Below, in pieces: positions 1 through 5,974 of a stretch of DNA of 6,046 nucleotides (position 1 is its first letter; each line of letters opens with the position of its first letter). Source of the stretch: Gammaproteobacteria bacterium. Lineage in GTDB: Bacteria; Pseudomonadota; Gammaproteobacteria; Pseudomonadales; Pseudohongiellaceae. The DNA lies in NCBI GenBank assembly GCA_016762975.1, contig JAESUV010000031.1, positions 13,585 to 19,630 on the forward strand, in the 5' to 3' direction. Both the position numbers and the translations under genes were made by a program. A model generated the notes under the pieces. The model ran no database searches. It was not told where the DNA came from and was given only the letters and a program-made list of their open reading frames with translations.

Positions 1-566
1 GTAAGCCCGATATCGTCCAAGCCATTGAGCAGGCAGTTCTTGCGGAATGCATCCACAGAGAATTCAATAGTGGAACCATCCGGCTTGAGAATAGTTTGCT
101 GCTGCAAGTCCACTTCTAACTGGTAGCCCTCATTTGCTTCAACTTCAGCAAATAACGTTGCGATGGTGGCTTTATCAAGAACGATAGGTAGCAGGCCGTT
201 TTTGAAGCAGTTGTTGAAGAAGATGTCGGCATAGCTTGGCGCTAAGATCGCGCGAAAGCCATAGTCCTCCAGCGCCCAGGGGGCATGCTCACGACTTGAA
301 CCACAGCCGAAGTTCTCCCTAGCCAGCAGAACTTTCGCGTCCTTATAACGCGGTTGATTAAGCACAAAGTCAGGATTTATCGGCCTGTGGCTATTATCTG
401 TATCCGGCAGCCCCTTATCGAGATAGCGATGCTCATCAAATAGGTTTACACCAAAGCCAGTCCGTTTGATGGATTTAAGGAACTGCTTCGGGATGATGAA
501 ATCCGTATCTACGTTTGCACGATCCAGCGGCAGAACCACGCCTTTTTCAACTCTAAATTTGTTCAT
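1..566 (-). CDS. leuD: 3-isopropylmalate dehydratase small subunit (partial, C-terminus beyond the left edge)
   Basis: Small subunit of isopropylmalate isomerase, which pairs with LeuC in the cytoplasm to convert 2-isopropylmalate to 3-isopropylmalate in leucine synthesis. The reading frame starts at ATG 566-564 and stays open to the edge with 188 complete codons, beginning MNKFRVEKGVVLPLDRAN. Family landmarks are the DRANVDTDFIIPKQFLK segment (about residues 15-31) and the swivel-domain motif GCGSSREHAPWAL (87-99). The last visible residues, NGLDDIGL, align with the region about 20-25 residues before the end of E. coli LeuD (201 aa), so only a short tail is missing. A purine-rich AAGAGA (572-577) sits just upstream of the start. 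The gene follows leuC after 32 bp on the same strand, so co-transcription is very likely. No frameshift was found on hand translation. Confidence 0.97.
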   Translation of the reverse strand, partial: MNKFRVEKGVVLPLDRANVDTDFIIPKQFLKSIKRTGFGVNLFDEHRYLDKGLPDTDNSHRPINPDFVLNQPRYKDAKVLLARENFGCGSSREHAPWALEDYGFRAILAPSYADIFFNNCFKNGLLPIVLDKATIATLFAEVEANEGYQLEVDLQQQTILKPDGSTIEFSVDAFRKNCLLNGLDDIGL

Positions 567-598
567 GTTTATCTCTTAACTATTTGTTTTATATAGTC

Positions 599-2020
599 TT
601 AACTCAATTCTCTAACATCAACGAAGTGGCCTGCTATAGCAGCCGCCGCCGCCATTATTGGACTAACCAGGTGTGTGCGCCCGCCGAATCCCTGCCGTCC
701 TTCGAAATTACGATTGGAGGTGGATGCGCAGTGCTTCCCCTCGCCTAACTGATCTGCATTCATGGCCAAACACATTGAACAGCCTGGCTCACGCCATTCC
801 AGCCCTGCCTCGATAAATATCGTATCCAAGCCCTCAGCCTCAGCCTGCTTCTTAACCAAGCCCGAGCCTGGCACGACCATGGCTACCTCGACGCTGCTGG
901 CGACTTTCTTCCCTTTTACTACACCTGCCGCCGCACGTAGGTCTTCGATGCGTGAATTAGTACATGAACCGATGAATATACAGTCCAGCTTGATGTCTGT
1001 GATTGCAGTTCCACCCTGTAAGCCCATGTATTTTAAGGCTTGCTGAATACTTTCACGCTTTGTCGTATCAGCTTCCTCTGCCGGGTTAGGAACCCGCCCA
1101 GTAATTGGAGCCACCATCTCTGGCGAAGTACCCCAAGTAACTTGTGGCTCGATGTCTGCCGCCTTTAATACGACGACCTCGTCGAATGTGGCATCGGCAT
1201 CACTCACCAAGCCACGCCAGGATTCAACTGCTCGCTCCCATAACTCCCCGCTTGGCGCGAAGGGTCTGCCCTTGATGTAATCCAGCGTCTTCTCGTCAAC
1301 AGCGATCAGACCCGCTCGAGCACCAGCCTCAATAGCCATGTTACAAACGGTCATACGCCCTTCAACAGATAGGGCCTGGATTGCTTCTCCACCGAATTCG
1401 ATGGTAAATCCGGTGCCACCGGCAGTACCGATCTTGCCGATAATAGCCAGCACGATATCTTTCGCTGTGCATCCGGGATTTAACTGGCCATCTACACGAA
1501 CCAGCATGTTCTTGGCTTTTTTCTGCATCAGGCACTGAGTGGCGAGAACGTGCTCCACCTCAGAGGTGCCAATACCGTGAGCTAAGGCGCCTAGAGCCCC
1601 GTGAGTAGAGGTATGCGAATCGCCACAGACAATGCTCATGCCGGGCAGCGTAGCGCCCTGTTCTGGACCAACAACATGCACGATGCCCTGACGGGCATCA
1701 GTCATCTTAAGCTCGAAGATGCCGAATTCAGCGCAGTTATCGTCAAGTGTACGAACCTGAATCCTGGAAACCGGGTCCTTAATACCATCTAAGCCCTGCT
1801 TTCGCTCCTCAGTAGTAGTGGGAATATTATGATCAGGTGTCGCGAAGTTCGCATCGGCTCGCCATGGTAGGCGTCCAGCGAGGCGCAGGCCTTCAAAAGC
1901 TTGCGGGGACGTCACTTCATGGATCAAATGACGATCGATATAAATCAAGGCTGTACCGTCTTCTCTTTCCGATACTAGATGGGCGTCCCATATCTTGTCG
2001 TACAGCGTTTTACTGCTCAT
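599..2020 (-). CDS. leuC: 3-isopropylmalate dehydratase large subunit
   Basis: Large, [4Fe-4S]-carrying subunit of isopropylmalate isomerase (aconitase superfamily), which acts with LeuD in leucine synthesis. The protein is 473 aa from the ATG at 2020, close to the usual 466-475. It begins MSSKTLYDKIWDAHLV, matching E. coli MAKTLYEKLFDAHVV. Visible motifs are CGDSHTSTHGALG (132-144), GTSEVEHVLATQ (151-162), FIGSCTNSRIEDLRAA (349-364) and PGCSMCLAMN (412-421). The cluster cysteines are therefore C353, C414 and C417. The C-terminal SNRNFEGRQG..GRTHLVSP segment is also conserved. A TTG four codons upstream (2032) is in frame, but the ribosome site GGTGAG (2025-2030) lies inside that extension and fits the ATG at 2020. 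LeuC sequences of this type are distinct from homoaconitase and aconitase, and the adjacent leuD supports the assignment. Confidence 0.98.
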   Translation of the reverse strand: MSSKTLYDKIWDAHLVSEREDGTALIYIDRHLIHEVTSPQAFEGLRLAGRLPWRADANFATPDHNIPTTTEERKQGLDGIKDPVSRIQVRTLDDNCAEFGIFELKMTDARQGIVHVVGPEQGATLPGMSIVCGDSHTSTHGALGALAHGIGTSEVEHVLATQCLMQKKAKNMLVRVDGQLNPGCTAKDIVLAIIGKIGTAGGTGFTIEFGGEAIQALSVEGRMTVCNMAIEAGARAGLIAVDEKTLDYIKGRPFAPSGELWERAVESWRGLVSDADATFDEVVVLKAADIEPQVTWGTSPEMVAPITGRVPNPAEEADTTKRESIQQALKYMGLQGGTAITDIKLDCIFIGSCTNSRIEDLRAAAGVVKGKKVASSVEVAMVVPGSGLVKKQAEAEGLDTIFIEAGLEWREPGCSMCLAMNADQLGEGKHCASTSNRNFEGRQGFGGRTHLVSPIMAAAAAIAGHFVDVRELS

Positions 2021-2086
2021 TTCTCTCACCAATACTGACTTAACAGTTTCACTATTTTAAATTAATAAAGCTATTTAACCATTTGA

Positions 2087-2102
2087 TATAAATGCATTTA
2101 TA
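2087..2102. repeat. 16-bp perfect palindrome upstream of leuC
   Basis: TATAAATGCATTTATA is its own reverse complement over all 16 bases. It lies in the AT-rich gap (2021-2139) between the aroC stop and leuC, about 67-82 bp upstream of the leuC ATG. It could be a protein-binding site or part of a promoter, but its simple AT-rich composition makes chance plausible. No known regulator motif is recognised. Confidence 0.5.
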
Positions 2103-2121
2103 CATGGAATAAATAAGTCAA
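2097..2121 (-). promoter_or_regulatory. possible weak promoter for leuCD
   Basis: Reading the minus strand, TTGACT (2121-2116, five of six to the sigma70 -35 consensus) is followed after only 13 bp by TATAAA (2102-2097, five of six to the -10 consensus). The spacing is too short for a standard promoter, so at most one of the two elements may be functional. The surrounding gap is strongly AT-rich compared with the flanking genes and separates aroC from leuC by 119 bp, which makes an independent leuCD promoter reasonable. The exact element is a guess. Confidence 0.25.
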
Positions 2122-2139
2122 TCAGAAGAATTTTTTGCT

Positions 2140-3228
2140 CTAAATTCCTGTTCTTGTCGTCGTGCGAGCCATGCCGTTTTGGCCGCGATCTCGCAGCAAA
2201 TGATCCATCAACACCAAGGCAAGCATAGCCTCGGCAATAGGCGTGGCGCGAATGCCGACGCAGGGATCATGGCGGCCCGTCGTTATCACCTCTTCGGCCT
2301 CACCCTTGATGTTAATCGACTTACCGGGCAGGCGAATGCTAGATGTAGGCTTCAAAGCAATACTGGCGACGATATCCTGGCCGCTCGATATACCACCGAG
2401 AACTCCTCCAGCATTATTGCCTTCGAAACCCTCTGGCGTAATCTCATCGCGGTGCTCACTGCCTTTTTGAGTTACAGACTCAAAACCGGCACCGATCTCG
2501 ACACCCTTAACGGCATTAATGCTCATCAGCGCCTTAGCAATATCGGCATCTAAGCGGTCAAATATGGGCTCACCTAAGCCTACAGGCATGTTCGTGGCAC
2601 AAACCGTAATCCTAGCCCCTATTGAATTGCCTTCTTTGCTCAGCGCAGCCATGTATTTTTCCATTTCGGCTACTTTCGAGGCATCTGGGCAGAAGAAAGG
2701 GTTGTTCTCTATCTCCTCGTAGTCCACGGAATCAATAGCAATCGGCCCTAGCTGACTGAGATAACCACGGATTTGAATGCCGCAGGTCTGCAGCAGGTAT
2801 TTCTTGGCTATAGCACCCGCGGCTACACGCATTGCCGTTTCCCGCGCAGATGCCCGTCCACCGCCCCGATAGTCACGGATTCCATACTTCTCCCAGTAGG
2901 TGAAGTCAGCGTGAGCAGGGCGAAACTGGTCTTTAATTTTGCTGTAGTCCTTGGAACGCTGATCGGTGTTCTCGATCAATAGACCAATAGGCGTGCCGGT
3001 AGTCTTCCCCTCGAATACGCCCGATAGGATTTTCACCGTGTCGTCTTCTTTCCTTTGCGTAGTGAAGCGGTTCTGACCTGGCTTGCGACGATTCAGGTCA
3101 CGCTGCATGTCAGCTTCGGTAAGCTCCATGCCGGGCGGGCAACCATCAACCACACAGCCGAGCGCGGGCCCGTGGCTTTCACCAAAGCTAGTTACTGTAA
3201 ATAATTTGCCAAAACTGTTCCCTGACAT
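2140..3228 (-). CDS. aroC: chorismate synthase
   Basis: Catalyses the last shikimate-pathway step, 5-enolpyruvylshikimate-3-phosphate to chorismate, using reduced FMN, in the cytoplasm. The product is 362 aa (E. coli AroC 361) and aligns from MSGNSFGKLFTVTSFGESHG to the end. All three family signatures are present: GESHGPALGCVVDGCPPG (16-33), HADFTYWEKYGIRDYRGGGR (106-125), and GRHDPCVGIRATPIAEA (318-334). The two conserved catalytic histidines are H19 and H106. The ATG at 3228 is fixed by homology. Its ribosome site is poor (only GAGTG nearby), so translation may depend partly on coupling or context. It lies 75 bp downstream of prmB on the same strand, with no strong terminator in the gap, so a prmB-aroC operon is likely. 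From memory, prmB and aroC are also close neighbours in Pseudomonas. Confidence 0.98.
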   Translation of the reverse strand: MSGNSFGKLFTVTSFGESHGPALGCVVDGCPPGMELTEADMQRDLNRRKPGQNRFTTQRKEDDTVKILSGVFEGKTTGTPIGLLIENTDQRSKDYSKIKDQFRPAHADFTYWEKYGIRDYRGGGRASARETAMRVAAGAIAKKYLLQTCGIQIRGYLSQLGPIAIDSVDYEEIENNPFFCPDASKVAEMEKYMAALSKEGNSIGARITVCATNMPVGLGEPIFDRLDADIAKALMSINAVKGVEIGAGFESVTQKGSEHRDEITPEGFEGNNAGGVLGGISSGQDIVASIALKPTSSIRLPGKSINIKGEAEEVITTGRHDPCVGIRATPIAEAMLALVLMDHLLRDRGQNGMARTTTRTGI

Positions 3229-3303
3229 TAGAGCACTCGGATTAAGAAATTAAATCTGGCGGATACTGAGACACAGCAGGGCCGAAAAACAGGCGATTGT
3301 ACA

Positions 3304-4179
3304 CTAAATAAACTGTTCTCTGTACTGCTGTAATTGCCTAGCTGTAAGGGCTAGCACCCCTTCGCCTCCTTGTTCGAACTCTAACCAGAGCAGAGGAACC
3401 TGCCTGAGGCGCTCAGACAGCTGGGGATGACTGTAACCAACCTCCATCACCAAAAGGCCCTCACTGGACAGGTAATCGACCGAATCGCGCAAAATTCTAA
3501 GAGGTATCTGCAAACCAGCATCGTCGCTGATAAGCCCCAGCGAAGGCTCACGGGTAAATTCAGCAGGCAAGGTGTCGTACTCCTCCACAGGCACATAAGG
3601 CGGATTCGCTACTATAAGATCGTACCGTAAATCGACAGCGTCAAACAGATCACTCTCCAGCGTCCTAACCCGGCTACCTAAGCCATGCAGTGCAATGTTT
3701 TTCTTCGCAAGCTCTAATGCATCTGCCGATATGTCTGCCAGATCAACCTCACAATTAGGCCACAGTAAAGCAATCGCGATACCGATGCTTCCCCCGCCCG
3801 TGCATAGATCTAAAATCTTGCCTGCTGGCTCATGCAACAGCGGCTCGAATTCTCCATTGATAAGCTCTGCTATTGGCGATCTCGGCACAAGCGCTCGTTC
3901 ATCACTGAAAAACTCATGCCCAGCGAACCAGGCGCGCCCTACTAAGTAAGCCGTTGGCACGCGCTCTTCAATTCTGCGCTTTAAAGCAGCCTCGAGCATA
4001 GCCTCCTGCTCAGGCTTAAGCTCATTTTGTGCCGCCAGCTCATCTGCAAAATCAATTCCTAACAGACCATAGATGAGATAAAAGGCCTCATCCAGTGGGT
4101 TGTCAGTACCGTGGCCATAACACAGGTCCGCCGAGTCCAAACGAGCAACCATTTGCTGCATATATTCTGCAATTTTCAA
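3304..4179 (-). CDS. prmB: ribosomal protein uL3 glutamine N5-methyltransferase
   Basis: SAM-dependent class I methyltransferase that modifies a glutamine side chain of large-subunit protein uL3 (L3). The protein is 291 aa. It has the N-terminal YGHGTDNPLDEA motif (21-32), the PrmB-type linker VPTAYLVGRAWFAGHEF (74-90) and VPRSPIAELI (98-107). The SAM-binding motif I is DLCTGGGSIGIA (124-135), and the catalytic NPPY is at 192-195. YGHGTDNP, AWFAGHEF and VPRSPIAELI separate it from the release-factor enzyme PrmC, which shares the NPPY core. The start is TTG at 4179, the first possible start after an in-frame TGA and preceded by GAAGGA at 4185-4190. The first ATG is six codons further in and lacks such a site. 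Its N-terminus is about 20 residues shorter than in E. coli PrmB (310 aa). It is divergent from folE and leads into aroC. Confidence 0.95.
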   Translation of the reverse strand: MKIAEYMQQMVARLDSADLCYGHGTDNPLDEAFYLIYGLLGIDFADELAAQNELKPEQEAMLEAALKRRIEERVPTAYLVGRAWFAGHEFFSDERALVPRSPIAELINGEFEPLLHEPAGKILDLCTGGGSIGIAIALLWPNCEVDLADISADALELAKKNIALHGLGSRVRTLESDLFDAVDLRYDLIVANPPYVPVEEYDTLPAEFTREPSLGLISDDAGLQIPLRILRDSVDYLSSEGLLVMEVGYSHPQLSERLRQVPLLWLEFEQGGEGVLALTARQLQQYREQFI

Positions 4180-4184
4180 TTTAT

Positions 4185-4190
4185 TCCTTC
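4185..4190 (-). promoter_or_regulatory. ribosome binding site deciding the prmB TTG start
   Basis: On the minus strand GAAGGA is followed by ATAAA (5 nt) and then TTG at 4179. The in-frame codon just before this segment is TGA, so no longer start exists. The next candidate, ATG at codon 7, has no comparable purine-rich site at the right distance. Confidence 0.7.
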
Positions 4191-4210
4191 AGCTTGTTCC
4201 CCTCGAGCAC

Positions 4211-4242
4211 GCAATTGTAGTCGATAGTGTGCAATTATAATC
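4211..4242. repeat. direct repeat pair, 20-bp period, in the prmB/folE divergent region
   Basis: GCAATTGTAGTC (4211-4222) recurs as GCAATTATAATC (4231-4242), identical at 10 of 12 positions and offset by exactly 20 bp, close to two helical turns. The second copy contains the putative -10 element. Such spacing suits binding of a regulator dimer on one face of DNA, but no known operator is recognised. Confidence 0.45.
4234..4241. promoter_or_regulatory. symmetric -10 element, candidate divergent promoter for prmB and possibly folE
   Basis: ATTATAAT is self-complementary and gives a perfect TATAAT on both strands: minus at 4239-4234, plus at 4236-4241. For prmB this predicts a 5' leader of roughly 45 nt, which is plausible, although the -35 (around ACGCCA at 4262-4257, 17-bp spacer) matches only three of six. 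For folE, TTGTAG (4215-4220) is a possible -35 at a short 15-bp spacer and would give a leader of about 155 nt. The prmB direction is the better supported. Confidence 0.4.
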
Positions 4243-4262
4243 CAGCAAGCAATAAATGGCGT

Positions 4263-4299
4263 AGAGATTCATCAAGCAGCGAGTAATATGCTAATCTCT
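4263..4299. repeat. inverted repeat in the prmB/folE intergenic region
   Basis: AGAGATT (4263-4269) is the exact reverse complement of AATCTCT (4293-4299), with 23 bp between the arms. In a folE leader RNA this would form a 7-bp stem with a large loop. It is not followed by a T run, so it is not an intrinsic terminator. It may be chance or a weak operator. Confidence 0.3.
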
Positions 4300-4395
4300 C
4301 GCCAATCTCGCACTGAAACTCAAGCCAAGATCAAGACCCGCGTTTCACGACTTGCAATAAGCCTGCGGCGGCAATCAGACTCCACAGAAGGGTGA
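4288..4395 (+). CDS. possible 35-aa upstream open reading frame before folE
   Basis: ATG at 4288 opens a frame that ends at TGA 4393-4395, only 6 bp before the folE ATG and in the same reading phase. The peptide starts MLISRQSRTETQAKIK and is Arg/Ser-rich, with no signal peptide or recognised domain. GCGAG (4279-4283) lies 4 nt before the ATG and is a weak ribosome site. The frame is also open upstream of the ATG, back to a TAG at 4225. It does not resemble the N-terminus of FolE proteins I know. It may be a leader peptide, an eroded extension of folE, or simply a chance frame. Chance is the default. Confidence 0.2.
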   Translation: MLISRQSRTETQAKIKTRVSRLAISLRRQSDSTEG

Positions 4396-4401
4396 ACGAC
4401 T

Positions 4402-4941
4402 ATGGAACAAGCTTTTCTAGAAATCCTCAATAAAATTGGCGAGGACCCAACGCGTGCTGGGTTAGTTGATACACCTAAAAGAGCGGCAAAGGCCATGGAG
4501 TTTTTGACCCAGGGCTATTCGATGAATATCGACGAAGTCATCAACAACGCCCTATTTCCTTCCGAAACTGACGAGATGGTTATCGTGAAAAATATTGAGT
4601 TATACTCAATGTGCGAGCACCACATGCTTCCGTTTATTGGAAAGTGCCATGTGGCATATATCCCAAACGGAAAGGTCATTGGCCTTTCAAAGATAGCGAG
4701 GGTTGTTGATGTCTTCGCTAGACGCCTACAAATACAAGAAAACCTAACTAACGAGATCGCTAACTGCATCGTAGAGAAAACAAATGCAGCAGGTGCCGCC
4801 GTTATCATCGAGGCGCAACATATGTGCATGATGATGCGCGGAGTTCAGAAGCAAAATTCGGTAATGACCACGTCTTGCATGCTGGGTGCATTCAGGAACA
4901 GCCAGTCAACACGTGCTGAGTTTCTCTCTCTGGTCAAATAA
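4402..4941 (+). CDS. folE: GTP cyclohydrolase I (type IA)
   Basis: Converts GTP to 7,8-dihydroneopterin triphosphate, the entry step of tetrahydrofolate synthesis (and a precursor of queuosine), as a cytoplasmic homodecamer. The product is 179 aa, close to the Pseudomonas FolE proteins I recall and shorter than E. coli FolE (222 aa), which carries an N-terminal extension. Visible family segments are TPKRAAKAMEFLTQGY (24-39), YSMCEHHMLPFIGKCHVAYIP (68-88), GLSKIARVVDVFARRLQIQE (94-113) and EAQHMCMMMRGVQKQNS (137-153). Zinc ligands are C71, H74 and C142, and the active-site histidines H73 and H140 correspond to E. coli H112 and H179 at a constant offset of 39. The ribosome site AGGGTGA (4389-4395) precedes the ATG by 6 nt and supports this start. 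It is transcribed away from prmB and towards the downstream minus-strand gene. Confidence 0.97.
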   Translation: MEQAFLEILNKIGEDPTRAGLVDTPKRAAKAMEFLTQGYSMNIDEVINNALFPSETDEMVIVKNIELYSMCEHHMLPFIGKCHVAYIPNGKVIGLSKIARVVDVFARRLQIQENLTNEIANCIVEKTNAAGAAVIIEAQHMCMMMRGVQKQNSVMTTSCMLGAFRNSQSTRAEFLSLVK

Positions 4942-4963
4942 AAGGGCCGCTTTACAAAAAAGG
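4942..4963. other. convergent gap between folE and the DUF4892 gene
   Basis: Only 22 bp separate the two stop codons. On the minus strand GCTAGCC is followed by TTTTTT (starting just after the stop of the DUF4892 gene), preceded by a weak GCT/AGC pairing that overlaps the gene end. This could act as a poor intrinsic terminator. On the plus strand AAAG/CTTT can pair around GGCCG, but no T run follows. I see no convincing terminator in either direction. Confidence 0.25.
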
Positions 4964-5974
4964 CTAGCGCAGCACTATCTCGATACGTTCTTCGCAGCTC
5001 CCCTCAATACAGCGAGGCGCCAATGGACCCACTCCAGCTGCCTCGATTCGCTCCGCATCAACACCTGCTGCTATCAAGGCCTGCCTAAGCGAGTTCGCTC
5101 TTATCAATGAGCGCCGCATCAATTCTTGCAGTGGCTGCCCATCTTGTTTCAAGTGCGCGACCACATAAATCGAAAGCGCCTGATCCGAGTTTAATGCTAA
5201 AACTAACGACGCCACATCGACTGGCACACTCAAGCGGTCGTTCGATTGAAAACTGTATGTAGGCAGAACTACACTTCCCTGTTCGCGCAGCCGCTGCAAA
5301 AAACTTAAGCCTGACACACTACTTCCTGCATCTGCGACCGGTGTCTCTGCTATCGCCGCTATTTGTTCTGAGTCCTGAGTGCCGCCCGGCTCGACTATCT
5401 CAAGATAGGCATAAATTTTTCTATTAACGCGAGTGATGATGTACAAGGAAAAATAGGGATCGCTCTCGCCCGCTGAGTTTGCGCGAAAAGCCAGAAAATG
5501 CTGATTACGCTCCGGGCCGTAGAGAATACGATTTCTAAATACATCGTTGGCCCAATAGTTACTACTACCGCACTCCCTGCCCTTGCAGGTATACAGCAGT
5601 TCATAATTCTTGCTCGTTAACTGCTCTTGATAGAACGCATAGACATCATCACCGGTAAACTCTTGCGATACTTCGTAGGTTATCTTTGTGACATCCCCCC
5701 TAAGTCTCTGAAAATCTTCCGGAATTACTTCTCCGCGAATCCTCTCCAATGCACCTAGGATGATTCGGTAGTTGATATCTCTCTGCAATTTTCGCTCAAT
5801 AATTTCCGAGTCAGCGAATCCAGAAAGCAAACTATGATCACTAAAGCCTACAACGACATCATCGGATTGCGCGACACTCACTAAGGGAAAACCAAGCAAT
5901 AGAATCACTAACGGCAGAAGTCGACTTACAAATTGACCTGATCCAAATATCATGACTTTCTTATCGCTCCTCAT
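4964..5974 (-). CDS. secreted DUF4892 protein with OmpA-like C-terminal region
   Basis: A 336-aa exported protein of unknown function. An N-terminal signal peptide is clear: positive MRSDKK start, hydrophobic LLPLVILLLGFPLVSVA, likely cleavage after A35. No lipobox cysteine follows, so it is probably periplasmic or outer-membrane associated rather than a lipoprotein. Residues about 60-195 resemble the DUF4892 domain of pseudomonads, with the hallmark CKGRECGSSNYWANDVF (130-146) and LYGPERNQ (151-158). Residues about 235-336 look like a diverged OmpA-type peptidoglycan-binding domain, ending ERIEIVLR with RANSLRQALIAAGV (292-305). The usual GHTD segment reads VAHLKQD, so the key Asp appears lost. 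Four mature cysteines (C130, C135, C322, C327) could form two close disulfides. The ATG at 5974 overlaps TGA of an upstream frame (ATGA). A second ATG at 5953 would shorten the signal peptide. Role not known. Confidence 0.85.
   Translation of the reverse strand: MRSDKKVMIFGSGQFVSRLLPLVILLLGFPLVSVAQSDDVVVGFSDHSLLSGFADSEIIERKLQRDINYRIILGALERIRGEVIPEDFQRLRGDVTKITYEVSQEFTGDDVYAFYQEQLTSKNYELLYTCKGRECGSSNYWANDVFRNRILYGPERNQHFLAFRANSAGESDPYFSLYIITRVNRKIYAYLEIVEPGGTQDSEQIAAIAETPVADAGSSVSGLSFLQRLREQGSVVLPTYSFQSNDRLSVPVDVASLVLALNSDQALSIYVVAHLKQDGQPLQELMRRSLIRANSLRQALIAAGVDAERIEAAGVGPLAPRCIEGSCEERIEIVLR

Noticed and set aside
2021..2032. TTG start giving LeuC four extra residues (MVRE)
   Set aside because: The extension contains the ribosome site GGTGAG, and LeuC homologs begin at the ATG at 2020.
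3266..3276. CTGAGACACAG in the prmB-aroC gap as a LexA-like site
   Set aside because: The half-sites are only 3 bp each and the spacing does not match CTGT-N8-ACAG.
3229..3303. Terminator between prmB and aroC
   Set aside because: Only weak AT-rich pairing (TTAA-GAAA-TTAA) and short GC pairings are visible, without a stem followed by a T run in the transcribed direction.
762..3949. Plus-strand open frames of 60-124 codons opposite leuC, aroC and prmB
   Set aside because: They lie fully antisense to well-conserved genes, show low-complexity or unrecognisable peptides, and have no ribosome sites or domain features. They are shadows of the minus-strand codons.
3304..4179. Assignment as PrmC/HemK (release-factor methyltransferase)
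   Set aside because: Both share NPPY, but YGHGTDNP, AWFAGHEF and VPRSPIAELI are PrmB features, and the hemK-prfA context is absent.
4515..4829. 104-codon minus-strand frame inside folE
   Set aside because: It is entirely antisense to a complete, motif-verified folE and resembles no protein I know.
4886..5604. Frames opposite or within the DUF4892 gene (plus strand 4886-5110, minus strand 5395-5604)
   Set aside because: They overlap folE or the DUF4892 coding sequence in another frame, with no independent support.
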